DNA of 64,000 nucleotides from Metallyticus violacea (Eukaryota; Arthropoda; Insecta; Mantodea; Metallyticidae): positions 119,466,869 through 119,530,868 of the forward strand of contig CM060843.1 in NCBI GenBank assembly GCA_030762175.1, given 5' to 3'. Numbering within the stretch: the first letter of the stretch is position 1; each line of letters starts with the position of its first letter. Position numbers and translations under genes: made by a program. The notes beneath the pieces are model-generated. The model had not been told where the DNA came from and did not search any database. It saw only the letters and a list, made by a program, of their open reading frames with translations. Below are positions 1-8,655 of this stretch, in pieces.

Positions 1-46
1 ACAGTCCCTCCTTAGAGCTGCTAGCGCATTGGGGTATTCTGTATAA

Positions 47-71
47 ATATATATATATATATATATATATA
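47..71. repeat. (TA)n microsatellite
   Basis: About 12 AT dinucleotides in a row just left of the first PLE fragment. Confidence 0.9.
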
Positions 72-109
72 GAACAGTAAATTAAAAGAAATTAGGAATG
101 ATGAAAAAT

Positions 110-716
110 CTCCAGTATATAAAATATTTTAAAATGCTAAAAACACTTCCAATGAACAGGAAACCACTTTGGGTTAAAAACATTTAAAATATTGATACAA
201 CGATAAAACACTCTTAACATCTCATGCTCAAAATTAAAAAGTTCAGGTTATATTTCGTGAGACCTTTACTCACATTGTCAACTGTTAAAATGACTGATGC
301 TTGGTGAATCATATTAGGTTGGAAAGGAAGGCGATTGTGGTGAATCTGGTAGTCTGTTGTTGAACTTGTACAAAATGTTGTTCTTTCGGAATGTCAAAAT
401 TCATTAGCTTATATTAATATTTCTTTATGAAAATATATTCCCATATGTCAAGTTTCTTGGGATGTTGAACAGCTTTTAATAAGGAGATGACTTTTTCTAT
501 TTCATGATTTTCATTCCAGAAATGTGCTGCTATGACTGATTTTTCTATCTGTTTGTGATGGATATTTTTCCAGTGTTCCTTCAATCTGATACCTATATTT
601 CTCCCTATATATTTTTTCACTGATTTTTCTTCTTACGTTTTGGAATCAGTTTTATTTAACTTTAATAATTTGCCAACACTTTATCTGTTCTGAGATGTTA
701 ATGTAATGTTTAAAAT
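110..716 (-). mobile_element. PLE subfamily A 3' end (GIY-YIG part and 3' UTR)
   Basis: Penelope-like element fragment read on the minus strand. Residues from 640 to 414 give the end of the GIY-YIG endonuclease (YIGRNIGIRLKEHW, then HFWNENHEIEK), followed by a non-coding 3' region to about 110. The same sequence occurs on the plus strand at 5930-6143 and 6392-6690, so positions 110-6690 are bracketed by inverted copies of one subfamily. The frame is broken before the YIG part. A decayed hammerhead-like motif lies at 245-286. It joins a plus-strand PLE fragment near 716. Confidence 0.8.
245..286 (-). ncRNA. Decayed hammerhead-like motif, TTGACAA core type
   Basis: Minus strand: core TTGACAA, bulged T, stem II GTGAG...CTCAC, then GAAA followed by the self-complementary ATAT. 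The flanking stem I is no longer convincing. It matters mainly as a second copy sharing the unusual TTGACAA core seen intact at 3672-3719. Confidence 0.4.
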
Positions 717-944
717 GAAATGCAATTACTGAATAAAGGGATCAAAACTTGCATCAGCTTTTCATCCAATTCAGAAGAATATTTAGCAGATATTGAACTA
801 GCCATTGAAAACCCAACTTTAATAGATAAACCTTTTATCAGAAAAACATCAATCATTATATTACAAGAAATTGAAAAAAGAAAATGTCCTAATTTTAACC
901 CAAGATTTATTAGATCTGCTAACAAAAAAGATGTATGAATAAAA
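717..944 (+). pseudogene. PLE N-terminal coding fragment
   Basis: Open frame at 720-938 with LLNKGIK near its start and FIRSANKKDV at its end. In PLEs this segment precedes the reverse transcriptase, and the end continues naturally into the KKDVVCTKADKGNQ-like start at about 2990, so both look like the same part of the PLE protein. There are no RT motifs in this piece. It lies head-to-tail inverted between two minus-strand PLE 3' ends. Confidence 0.6.
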
Positions 945-1980
945 TTATATGATTTATGTCGTACTAAACACTCTTATTGCTTCACTTGTATGATGTTTGG
1001 AAACGGTTTCGAAGACCTTTGTCTTCATCTTTGGCCAAGAGTACAACTGATTGGAGAATCCAATGGCTCTGTAGAGATGAAGCACCACCCTGGTGGTGTT
1101 TTAATGTACTTAAAATTGGTGTTTTCTACCTTTGGAATATCAAAGTTCATTAATCGATCTCTGTATTTATGAATGTAAATTTTTTCCCAAGTATCCAGTT
1201 CTATATATCCCCTAGTCTCTTTTAATACATCCACCTTCTTCATAATCTCATGGTTTTTAGTCCAAAAATGATATGCCACAGTTGATCTATCTGTCTGTTT
1301 ATATTTTATGTTCCTGAAATGCTCTTCAAAACATGTGCCTGTATTTCTCTTTGTTTTTCCAATACAGATATTTTCACAATCTGCATGTTATTCTGTAAAT
1401 ACCTGCTTTTTTCTCTTGTGGGGTCTTTACAGCTGTTTTATCTTTCAAGATGTTTCCTAAATTAAATCTGTTGATGGGTGCTAATTTTTTATTGAAACCT
1501 TTAAAACTATTTTGAAAATTTTTCATTGCTTTTGGATGATATGTAAATTTTTTAAAAATCGGTTTTTCTATATCTGCTGATAATGTGGTGATATCTCTGA
1601 TAAGTTTTTTTCCTTTTAAATCTTTCCACCTTTTTATGTACCAGATCTTTATTAAAGCCATTTTAAATTGCCATATTTTCTATTTTATTGTATTCTTTTG
1701 TAAACTCTTCTTTACTAAATTAGTAAATTAACCAAATGATATGTTGAGTTGTTGAAAACTGCAAGTTTGTGTGTTAAAGGGTTTAAACCATCTGCCCTGA
1801 TATGATTATCTGTAATTGTATTTTTTCTATATATCCCAAAGCTCAGATTCTCATGGTAATTTTAATGTGTAAAATGGTAACGTGTTATCATTTTCTACTT
1901 CACATGTAAAAGAAATGTTTCTATCTTGTATATTCAGCAGCTTTAAGGCATCATCAATCATATGTTTGTTTACTAGAGAT
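945..1980 (-). mobile_element. PLE subfamily C, 3' half (RT end, GIY-YIG, 3' end)
   Basis: Minus-strand PLE. From right to left it shows the linker after the RT (KRWKDLKGKK, FTYHPKAMKNFQNSFKGFN), then INRFNLGNILKDKTAV, GIYRI and the endonuclease tail (AYHFWTKNHEI, TWEKIYIHKYRDRLMNFDIP). Several stops and shifts make it a pseudogene. It continues at 2280-2486 beyond a SINE insertion. Its 3' end (945-1040) repeats the end found at 2752-2960, 15360-15510 and 16480-16640. PLE endonucleases of the GIY-YIG type cut the target during insertion. Confidence 0.8.
997..1038 (-). ncRNA. Degenerate PLE hammerhead-like motif
   Basis: Minus strand TTGG / core CCAAAGA / bulged T / GAAGAC...GTCTTC / GAAAC / CCAA. 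Stems I and II still pair but the core differs from CUGANGA at two positions, so it is probably inactive. It is a decayed copy of the motif at 15465-15506. Confidence 0.45.
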
Positions 1981-2279
1981 TTTTTTTTTATTTGGTTTAT
2001 TTATGGACACTCTTTAACAACTCAGGTCATCAGCGTCCATTGAATTCAGGGCGTGAAATGGCCGACAAATTTTGCTCATAGGCCTCTTTTTTCAGGCTTG
2101 AGGTTCTTTATCATGCCGTAAATGTACGACAGGGGACCCACGGCTTTACTTCCCTTCCAAAGGACTCCATACTTAGGATTTTTATACCCGAAAAAAATCC
2201 ATCGATCCTGGCCGGGTTCGAACCCGCGATCTTTGGTTTAGGAGGCAAGTATGGTTTCCTCTACACCATCAGAACCGAC
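1981..2279 (-). mobile_element. SINE-A copy (tRNA-derived)
   Basis: Full-length copy of a dispersed SINE. On the minus strand the tRNA-like head is at 2200-2279, with a B box (GGGTTCGAAC type) near 2215-2225, followed by a body and an A-rich tail at 1981-2000. It interrupts PLE subfamily C and is flanked by a 12-bp duplication with one mismatch (GTTTACTAGAGA at 1968-1979, GTTTATTAGAGA at 2280-2291). Related copies are at 13.9, 17.1, 33.4, 38.2, 41.9, 57.5 and 62.5 kb. Confidence 0.85.
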
Positions 2280-2486
2280 GTTTATTAGAGAAAAAATATC
2301 ATCTACATATCTGTAGCAAATCTTAAAAAAGGTGGAAAGGCAGAAGTAATATGTATCTCAAATCCACTCATGAAAAGTTTTGCCAAAAAAAGTGATAAAG
2401 GGCTACCCATAGTAAGTCCCGTTTGTTGTTTATAAGATTTTTCTCTAAATGTAAAAAATTATTAATGTATGCAAATTTTTGTGAGG
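2280..2486 (-). pseudogene. PLE subfamily C reverse transcriptase fragment
   Basis: Continuation of the minus-strand PLE past the SINE. In three frames it shows pieces of the RT catalytic region (CYRYVDDIF-like around 2290-2330, and a region corresponding to the SGLxMGSPLSP loop around 2390-2430). Frames are broken. It ends at the duplication TTAATGTATTCCTTT that flanks the next insertion. Confidence 0.65.
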
Positions 2487-2501
2487 TTAATGTATTCCTT
2501 T

Positions 2502-2706
2502 GAATCTGTCGTCTTAACACTCTTCATGCTTCACTAACCTTAAAAATATACGGAACCGGTTTCAAAGATGAAGCTGGTTCCGTATATTTTTAAGGTTAGT
2601 GAAGCATGAAGAGTTTTAAGAAAACAGATTCAATTCACATGAGCTTCACTGTGTTAGTTCCATATGAAAACTTTTTTAAAGATTTACAATTTTTAAAAAA
2701 ATTTGA
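2502..2706. mobile_element. Solo palindromic PLE end with 15-bp target duplication
   Basis: A 205-bp insertion flanked by a perfect 15-bp duplication (TTAATGTATTCCTTT at 2487-2501 and 2707-2721). Its first 130 bp are a near-perfect palindrome: CTCTTCATGCTTCACTAACC... and its complement meet near 2568, with GGAACCGGTTTC-type sequence at the centre. The rest is the PLE terminal sequence with GTGTTAGTTCCATATG. There is no coding sequence. It matches the ends of the larger insertion at 10068-10628. Confidence 0.8.
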
Positions 2707-2721
2707 TTAATGTATTCCTTT

Positions 2722-2960
2722 TTATGAATCTCATTAATTCCAATCAAAACATCACCAAGGCGGCGCTTCATCTCTACAGAGCCATTGGATTCTCCAATCA
2801 GTCATACCCTTGGCCAAAGATAAAGATAAAGGTCTTCGAAACTGGTTCCAAATATCACACAAGTAACGAAGCAATAAGAGTGTTTAGTACAACATATATC
2901 ACATGATTTTATTCATATGCCTTGGCTTCACTGTGTTAGTTCCATATATTTTTTAAAAAT
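2722..2960 (+). mobile_element. PLE 3' end, inverted arm
   Basis: Plus-strand copy of the subfamily C 3' end (compare the reverse of 945-1100 and 16480-16640), starting at about 2752. It ends near 2946 at the terminal sequence CACTGTGTTAGTTCCATAT shared by other PLE ends. It contains the hammerhead-like motif at 2810-2851. Confidence 0.7.
2810..2851 (+). ncRNA. Degenerate PLE hammerhead-like motif
   Basis: Stem I TTGG/CCAA, core CCAAAGA, stem II AAGA...TCTTC, then GAAACTGGTT. Stem pairing remains, but the core differs from CUGANGA. Probably an inactive copy. Confidence 0.45.
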
Positions 2961-2984
2961 AATTTTCTTTTTTTAAAAGATATG

Positions 2985-3274
2985 TTTTAATTAAAAAAAG
3001 ATGTAGTTTGTACAAAGGCTGACAAAGGAAACCAAATTGTGATATTGGACAAAGAGGATTACAGACTAAGAATGCAGAAGCTATTAAACAGTGATGAATT
3101 TGTTAAAGTAAAAGCAGACCCTTTAATGAAATGCAAAAAATCAATAGAAGAAATCCTAAAAAGCAGCACTTTATTCTCAAAGCTGGACCGTTACAAAATC
3201 AAAGTACATAATCCATCTTTAGCCAGAATTTTCTGCCTACCAAAAATTCATAAACCTGGCAAAAGCATAAGACC

Positions 3275-3329
<55 letters not shown>

Positions 3330-3587
3330 ATCAGCTTTCCATATTATCTCTTAGCCAAATGGTTATCCTCAAAATTTGACAGTTTAAGCTTGATTAACTC
3401 TATGGATCTTATTAACAAAATTGGAGATTACAAATTGTCTCCCAATGATACTTTGGTTTAATGTGATGTAATAGCCTGTTTCCCAGCATACCACAAAATA
3501 AAACATTAACTCTTCTAAGAAAATGGTTACAAGTATCCCATCTAACAGAAACACACATCAAGAAATATATTAAACTTACTGAACTTT
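2985..3587 (+). pseudogene. PLE subfamily A, N-terminal RT part (left half, split by a nested PLE)
   Basis: Plus-strand PLE coding remnant. KKDV.CTKADKGNQIVILD near 2995-3050 and LPKIHKPGKSIRPI (about 3235-3275) are the N-terminal RT motifs of Penelope-type reverse transcriptases. An ATT microsatellite has expanded inside the frame. After it the frame continues (FPSIPQNKTL-like at 3478-3510, LTETHIKKYIKLTEL at 3540-3585) and is then cut by the nested insertion 3588-5184; the same protein resumes at 5185. The element is dead: stops, the repeat expansion and the insertion all interrupt it. Confidence 0.8.
3275..3327. repeat. (ATT)n microsatellite within a PLE frame
   Basis: About 17-18 ATT units. 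It happens to keep an open frame of Ile codons, so the frame here is not evidence of a functional protein. Confidence 0.95.
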
Positions 3588-3671
3588 ATTTTGATTTAAA
3601 GTAAAACACTAAAAATCATGTCGTCACATTAAAACTCTCTTTAAGTTTCACAAACACACTTATAAAAGTAA

Positions 3672-3719
3672 TTTTGGTACATGTTTCGTGAGGTACATTC
3701 CTCACATTGTCAACCAAAA
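3672..3719 (-). ncRNA. Hammerhead-like ribozyme with U3/A8 core (PLE subfamily B)
   Basis: Minus strand, in order: stem I strand TTTTGG; core TTGACAA; one bulged T; stem II GTGAGG, loop AATGTA, CCTCAC (6 perfect pairs); GAAA; palindromic stem III ACATGT; cleavage-site A; stem I strand CCAAAA (6 perfect pairs with the first). Every stem of a hammerhead is present with the conserved GAAA. The only departures from CUGANGA are C3 to U and G8 to A, the two bases that pair with each other in the folded ribozyme, so the change is compensatory on paper. It sits in the 3' region of the PLE, where hammerheads are known in this class. Activity is not shown by sequence. Confidence 0.6.
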
Positions 3720-3799
3720 CGACGACTGAGGAGTCAATTACAGCAAAGTATGTATGTTCCTATGCTTGCTCTGGTGGTCTGTTAATGAACTTAAACAAT

Positions 3800-4270
3800 A
3801 TGTTGTCTGCTTCCGGTATATCAAAATTCATAAGTTTGTATTCATATTTTTTATGTAAATTTTTTCCCATATATTAAGTTCTTTCGGATGTTGAATTGTT
3901 TTTAGTAATGTTATGTCCTTCTCTATTTCATGATTCTCATTCCAAAAATGTGCAGCCACTGCTGATTTTTCTACTTGTTTGTGTCTAATATTTCTCCAAT
4001 GTTCGTTTAATCTTATCCCCAGATTTCTCTGTGTTTTTCCTATGTATATTTTCTCACAATCCTTGCAATTAATTCTATATATACCTGAATTTTCTTCTTT
4101 CTTCTTTTTTTGTTTAATTTTATTTAGATTTAATAGTTTACCAACACTATATCTGTTTATTGGTGCCAGAGTAATGTTGTACTTTTTGAAAATCTTTTGG
4201 AATTTATGGTTAACATAAGGGTGATATGTGAATTTTTGATAAGTATTTTCTTTAAGTGAAGACCTGAGTG
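3800..4270 (-). pseudogene. PLE GIY-YIG endonuclease region (subfamily B)
   Basis: Minus strand, in frame with the RT but for one indel. It reads FTYHPYVNHKFQK, then INRYSVGKLL, then GIYRINCKDCEKIYIGKTQR, the GIY...YIG core with a Cys-x-x-Cys pair between the two halves. RNLGIRLNEHW (catalytic Arg and a Glu) and AAHFWNENHEIEK follow. The Cys pair and the later His residues match the zinc-finger-like linker known in Penelope endonucleases. A stop ends it near 3840. Confidence 0.85.
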
Positions 4271-4276
4271 TAGTGA

Positions 4277-4957
4277 TTAGTTTAATTTCCTTTTTATTTT
4301 TTGATCTACCATTTGTTTGTTAAATCCATTTATTTCTGCTGTGTGTATTATATGTGCATATTCTTTCCTGTATTCTTCTTTACTGAGTGGATATGTCATA
4401 CTATTGAATGCTGCTTCCTTGTGAGGTCTGGGGTTGAAACCTTTTGCTTTTATGTAATTGTCGGTATGCGTGTCCTTTCTGTATATACCAAATTCTATAT
4501 TTTTATTCCTTTTTATTATCCTTAGGTCCAGAAAAGGTAAAGTATTATTAACCTCGGTTTCCATAGTGAATTTTATGGTTTTTTCTTGCAAGTTCAACAA
4601 TTTCAATGAATCTTCTATGAATCTATCTTCTACAATGGCAAACACATCATCAACATATCTGTACCATATTTTGAATATGTATGGAAAGGCTTTCATTATA
4701 TGTGTTTCAAAATAGCTCATGAACAGATCAGCCAAAAATGGAGATAGTGGACTACCCATCATTAAACCTGATTTTTGTTTATAAAACTTTCCTTCAAACG
4801 TGAAGTAAGTTTGGTTTAAACATAGTTCTGAGAGTTTTACATATTCTTTTGTGTGTGTTTCTGCAATGTTGATAGATAGTAGCCATTTTTTTAACAAATT
4901 CAGGGTTTTCTCTTTTGGAATGCTTGGAAACAATGCTTTTACATCAAAGGAAACCAT
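4277..4957 (-). CDS. PLE reverse transcriptase (partial, subfamily B)
   Basis: The best-preserved retroelement frame in the window, 226 residues; similar sequence continues upstream to about 5060. Visible RT motifs: VSFDVKALFPSIP (residues 2-14, first catalytic Asp), QKSGLMMGSPLSP (61-73) and YRYVDDVFAIV (99-109, the catalytic YVDD), then LPFLDLRI. This is the Penelope type, which copies RNA during target-primed insertion. The frame ends at a stop at 4277, but the endonuclease sequence continues in another frame from about 4300 (KLITTLRSSLKENTYQKF), so a small indel near 4290-4305 has separated RT from the GIY-YIG domain. The N-terminus is lost by truncation. Not a host gene. Confidence 0.9.
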   Translation of the reverse strand: MVSFDVKALFPSIPKEKTLNLLKKWLLSINIAETHTKEYVKLSELCLNQTYFTFEGKFYKQKSGLMMGSPLSPFLADLFMSYFETHIMKAFPYIFKIWYRYVDDVFAIVEDRFIEDSLKLLNLQEKTIKFTMETEVNNTLPFLDLRIIKRNKNIEFGIYRKDTHTDNYIKAKGFNPRPHKEAAFNSMTYPLSKEEYRKEYAHIIHTAEINGFNKQMVDQKIKRKLN

Positions 4958-5184
4958 GATATCATTTGAGTTTAGTTTATTATCTTTGATTCTGTTTATA
5001 AGATCGAACCAGTTTTTTATACTTAGACTTGGGAATTTGGGAAATGTATTAAATCGTGTAGTTAACCATTCATATTATAAGTGTGTTTGTGAAACTTAAA
5101 GAGAGTTTCAATGATTTTTAGTGTTTTACTTTAAATCAAAATAAAGATTAACAAAAGTTTCACTGTATGGATTCCGAAATTCCG

Positions 5185-6143
5185 TAAACTTACTGAACTT
5201 TGCTTAAATCAAGCCTCTTTCACATTTGAAGGAAAATGTTTCAAACAAAAATCAGGATTAGTAATGGGCAGCCCTCTTCACCATTCTTAGCTGGCTTGAA
5301 TTCTTTTGAAACACATATCACTAAAGCCTTCCCCTACATCTTCAAGATCTAATATAGATATGTAGATGATATATTTGCTATTGTACCAAAGAGATTGGTA
5401 GAAGATGCACTGAAATTAATAAACTTACAGGAACCCAGAATAAATTAGCTAGAGAAGTTTAAACCAATAATATATTACCATTTCTGGATTTGAAGATAAT
5501 AAAATATAAGAGCAAATTAGAACTAAGCATTTACAGGAAGAATACACACATTGACAATTATATTAAAACCATGGTTTTAACCCAAGAGCTCATAAAGAAA
5601 GAGCTTTCAACAGCTTGGTATACAGATTAGTTAATGTACCACTTAATAAAGAGAATATAAAAATGAATACCTGCATATAATACAAACAGCCATTTCTAAT
5701 GGGTTCAAAAAACAGTTGATTGATCACAAAATTAAAAGATTCCTAAAACAAAAGGGAATTAAATTACCACTTTGATTACCTTATGAAAAGAAAATTTTCA
5801 AACAGTACAATATTACATTGGCATCTCAGAACAGATACAGTGTCGGTAAATTATTAAAGTTAAATAAAACAGATTCCAAATCCAAAGAAGAAATATATAC
5901 CAGATCAATTGTAAAGACTGTAAAAAAATATATACATAGAGAAATAGAGACATCAGATTGAAGAAACACTGGAGAAATATCCGTTACAAACAGATAGAAA
6001 AATCAGTCATAGCAGCACATTTTTGGAATGATAATCATGAAATAGAAAAAGGCATCTCCTTATTAAAAACTGTTCAACATCCCAAGAAACTTGACATATG
6101 GGGAAAGATTTTCATAAAGAAATATGAACACACACTAATGAAT
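5185..6143 (+). pseudogene. PLE subfamily A, C-terminal RT and GIY-YIG part (right half)
   Basis: Continuation of the element at 2985-3587 beyond the nested PLE. Recognisable pieces in shifting frames: KLTELCLNQASFTFEG, KQKSGLVMGSPL (5200-5285), a degraded YVDD region near 5350-5380, NITLASQNRYSVGKLLKLN (about 5808-5865) and the GIY-YIG tail with HFWNDNHEIEKGISLLK (6020-6080) and WGKIFIKKYEHTLMN. There are many stops. It is interrupted again at 6144 and resumes at 6392. Confidence 0.8.
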
Positions 6144-6391
6144 CATAAACTTAGGTATTAATTTTTTTTTTTTCCCCTTACACTAAACTCCACTTACTTA
6201 AATAAAAGTAAGATACGTTTCAGTAGAATCTCTCCCATCTTCAGTTGCTCACCGAACCGCCGTTACTGGAAAATCTGGAAATGCATCTTATTTTTATGTA
6301 AGCAAGTGGAGTTTAGTGTAAAAAAATGAATACCTAAGTTTAGGATATATTACTGCTCCATTGTCAACAGCTTCATAAGTACAATATTTAT
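6144..6391. mobile_element. Solo palindromic PLE end with 12-bp target duplication
   Basis: A 248-bp insertion in PLE subfamily A, flanked by a perfect duplication ACACTAATGAAT (6132-6143 and 6392-6403). Its arms (TTACACTAAACTCCACTTAC from 6179, and the complement ending near 6323) pair around a centre near 6250. A third PLE end type is present, with a hammerhead-like core on the minus strand at 6211-6247. No coding capacity. Confidence 0.8.
6211..6247 (-). ncRNA. Hammerhead-like motif in a palindromic PLE end
   Basis: Minus strand core CTGAAGA (fits CUGANGA), bulged T, stem II GGGAGA...TCTACT with one mismatch, GAAA, palindromic stem III ACGT, cleavage-site A. Stem I is only one pair, so the fold is weak. 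Confidence 0.4.
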
Positions 6392-6700
6392 ACACTAATG
6401 AATTTTGACATTCCGGAAACAAACAACATTCTGTACAAGTTCAACAGACCACCAGATTCACCACAATCACCTTCCTTTCCAACCCAGTTTGATCCACCAA
6501 GCACCAGTCATTTAACAGTTGACAATGTGACAAGGTCTCATGAAACATAATCTGAATTTTTTAATTTTGAGAGTAAAAGTTGAGGGTATTTTATCATTGT
6601 ATCAATATTTTAAATGTTTTTAACTCAAAAGTGGTTCCCTGTTCATTGGAAGTGTTTTTAGCATTTTAAAATATTTTATCTGCTGGAGATTTTATACTTG
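6392..6700 (+). mobile_element. PLE subfamily A 3' end
   Basis: The last coding codons (TLMNFDIPETNN, ending at the stop after TRSHET near 6548) and the 3' non-coding end of subfamily A. This is the inverted counterpart of 110-410. It includes a damaged TTGACAA hammerhead-like motif at 6515-6556. Confidence 0.75.
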
Positions 6701-6739
6701 TTTTCACTATGTTGATTCCTGAATATTTTAAAATTAAAA

Positions 6740-7460
6740 AAAAAGGAACAGTGAAGTTTGTTAAATATACAAATAATTCGGTATTAGATGACACTAATTT
6801 CATTAACTGGTTAATTCATCAGAACATGTTTCAAGAGATTCGCTCTCATCTTCAGCTGGGAGCCAACTAATGCTGGCAGGTGACGAGTGAACTCTGGTGA
6901 TTCCAATAAGTAACAGAACAGCAAGTCCATTGGTGGGATATCAAAGTTCATAACATGATGTTTATTTTTTATAATGTAAAATCATCTCCCATATTGCTAA
7001 TGCCTTGGGATTGTTGGTAGCTGTCAACAGTTTGGTTTCTTTGGCAATGTCATGATCGTAAGTCCAAAAATGGTCTGCAACTGATGATTTATCCACCTGT
7101 TTGGAGACAAGGAGCAAAGAACACTTCAGAAATTTAAAATATGAACAGGTGGATAAATCAGCAGTTGCAGACCATTTTTGGACTTACAATCATGACACTG
7201 CAAAAGAAATTGTTGACAGCTACTAACAATCCCAAGAAATTAGCAATATAGGAGAAGATTTACATTTTAAAAAATAAACATCATATTATGAACTTTGACA
7301 TCCCACCAATGGACTTCCTGCTCCATTGCTTATTGGAACCATCAGAGATCACCTTCGTCACCTGCAAGCATTAGATGAGAATGAACGCTCTTGAAACATG
7401 TCTTGACGAATTAACCAATTAGTGAAGTTAGTGTCACCTAATACAGACTTATTTGTATAT
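6740..7460. mobile_element. Large palindromic PLE insertion (subfamily D)
   Basis: Two arms of about 330 bp in opposite orientation (6755-7105 and 7135-7450) meet at a short spacer near 7110-7140. Each arm encodes decayed C-terminal PLE endonuclease sequence (a Trp-x-Tyr-x-His-Asp type AxHFW motif, TWEKI-like, MNFDIP-like) and ends in a hammerhead-like motif. No RT is present. Arms differ by scattered substitutions, so the palindrome is old. Confidence 0.7.
6820..6858 (-). ncRNA. Hammerhead-like ribozyme (PLE subfamily D)
   Basis: Minus strand: stem I CAG, core CTGAAGA (fits CUGANGA), bulged T, stem II GAGAG...CTCTT, GAAA, palindromic stem III ACATGT, cleavage-site T, stem I CTG. Stem I here is CAG/CTG where other subfamilies have TTGG/CCAA or TGG/CCA, a paired change supporting the fold. 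The opposite arm (about 7370-7405) has a decayed version. Confidence 0.6.
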
Positions 7461-7796
7461 AGAATAAAATATGTTTAAAGTAAAACTATCTAGTAATATT
7501 TAATATTTAATGATTAGACATTGGGATGTTAGGGAAAATGCCTATTTTGTTCCTTTAGGAGAAAGGAAAAAAATAATTAGTAATATTCATATTTCATGAA
7601 AATTAAAAGATATTCATAGAGTTTAATAGTGCACTAAAATACCCTTATTGATTGTTAGAGCTTAATTTATTAATATTCTGCTTAAAATACCTAAATCAAT
7701 GTAAAGATTCATTATTTCAATATTTATTCACATATTCATATAAGTAAGCAACATTATTGCATAAGCACTACCAGAAAATCAACAATGGGTTGAACT

Positions 7797-8642
7797 ACAC
7801 ACTCTTAAAGCTTCACTTATTTTTCATAAATGTATGGAACCGGTTTCAAGAACATTTAGTTCCCATCTTCAGCCAGGCTAAAGTTCAACTGTCAGATCAT
7901 TCATTGAGCTGTGGGAATGTATATTCTGCTCTGGTGGTGGTGTGATAAATTATGTTTATGTTTTGTTTTGGTTTTGGTGTGATAGTTTGTTTTCATCCCC
8001 GGCAATGTCTTAAGTTCATTATGCTGTCTTTGTATTTGTAGATGTAGATTTTCTCCCAGGTTGCTAATTCCGTGGGTCCTTGTACTGATTTTAATAATTT
8101 TGCTTTATTTATTATGTCGTGATTTTGTGTCCAAAAATGATATGCTACTGCTTATTTCTCTATTAGGTTGTACTTTATGTTCCTGAAATGTTCCTTTAAC
8201 CGTGTGCCTATGTTTCTCTTTGTTTTTCCAATGTAGATTTTTTCACATTCTGAACAGTTTATTTTGTAAATACCTGATTTTTCTTCTTCTTTTTTTTCTT
8301 TTTCTTTTTCAGAATGTGAAAAAATGTGTTTGTGAAACTTAAAGAGAGTTTTAATGTGACGACATGATTTTTAGTGTTTTACTTTAAATCAAAATAAGAT
8401 AAACTACAAGTTTATCACACCGCCACCAGAGGAGAATATACATTCCCACAGCTCAATGATTGATCCAACAGTTGAACTTTAGCATGATTGAAGATGGAAA
8501 CTAAATGTTATCGAAACCGGTTCCATACATTTATGAAAAGTAAGTGAAGCTTTAAGAGTGTGTAGTTCAACTGAATCATACAATGATATCAATTAATATG
8601 ATTAACTTCACTGTGCAAGTTCCAATTTACATTTAAGTATTA
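7797..8642. mobile_element. PLE insertion with inverted ends (subfamily E), 13-bp duplication
   Basis: An 846-bp insertion flanked by a perfect 13-bp duplication AATGGGTTGAACT (7784-7796 and 8643-8655). The minus-strand half (7797-8310) has the PLE 3' end and GIY-YIG endonuclease (INCSECEKIYIGKTKRNIGTRL, AYHFWTQNHDI, TWEKIYIYKYKDSIMN). The plus-strand half (8413-8578) is an inverted copy of the terminal 165 bp. Between them (8325-8397) lies the terminal module of subfamily B, so this copy is a chimera of two PLE ends. The longest frames are short and broken. Confidence 0.8.
7835..7875 (-). ncRNA. Hammerhead-like ribozyme (PLE subfamily E)
   Basis: Minus strand: stem I TGG, core CTGAAGA, bulged T, stem II GGGAAC, loop TAAAT, GTTCTT (six pairs, two of them G-U), GAAA, palindromic stem III ACCGGT, cleavage-site T, stem I CCA. 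The core fits CUGANGA. The inverted arm holds a decayed copy at 8485-8525 with core TTGAAGA. Confidence 0.6.
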
Positions 8643-8655
8643 AATGGGTTGAACT

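Larger units (their letters stand above)
3588..5184 (-). mobile_element. PLE subfamily B inserted into subfamily A
   Basis: A 1597-bp minus-strand PLE inserted in another PLE, flanked by a perfect 17-bp duplication (TAAACTTACTGAACTTT at 3571-3587 and 5185-5201). The RT part is at about 5060-4280 and the GIY-YIG part at about 4270-3800. The 3' region contains the hammerhead-like motif 3672-3719, then the terminal module 3594-3665. A shortened inverted copy of that terminal module lies at the other end (5072-5145), so the element has inverted ends. It is 5'-truncated: the N-terminal RT motifs are missing. Confidence 0.9.

Noticed and set aside
3039..3461. 140-residue frame with a long isoleucine run
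   Set aside because: PLE reverse transcriptase remnant whose frame stays open only because of an ATT microsatellite; not a gene of its own.
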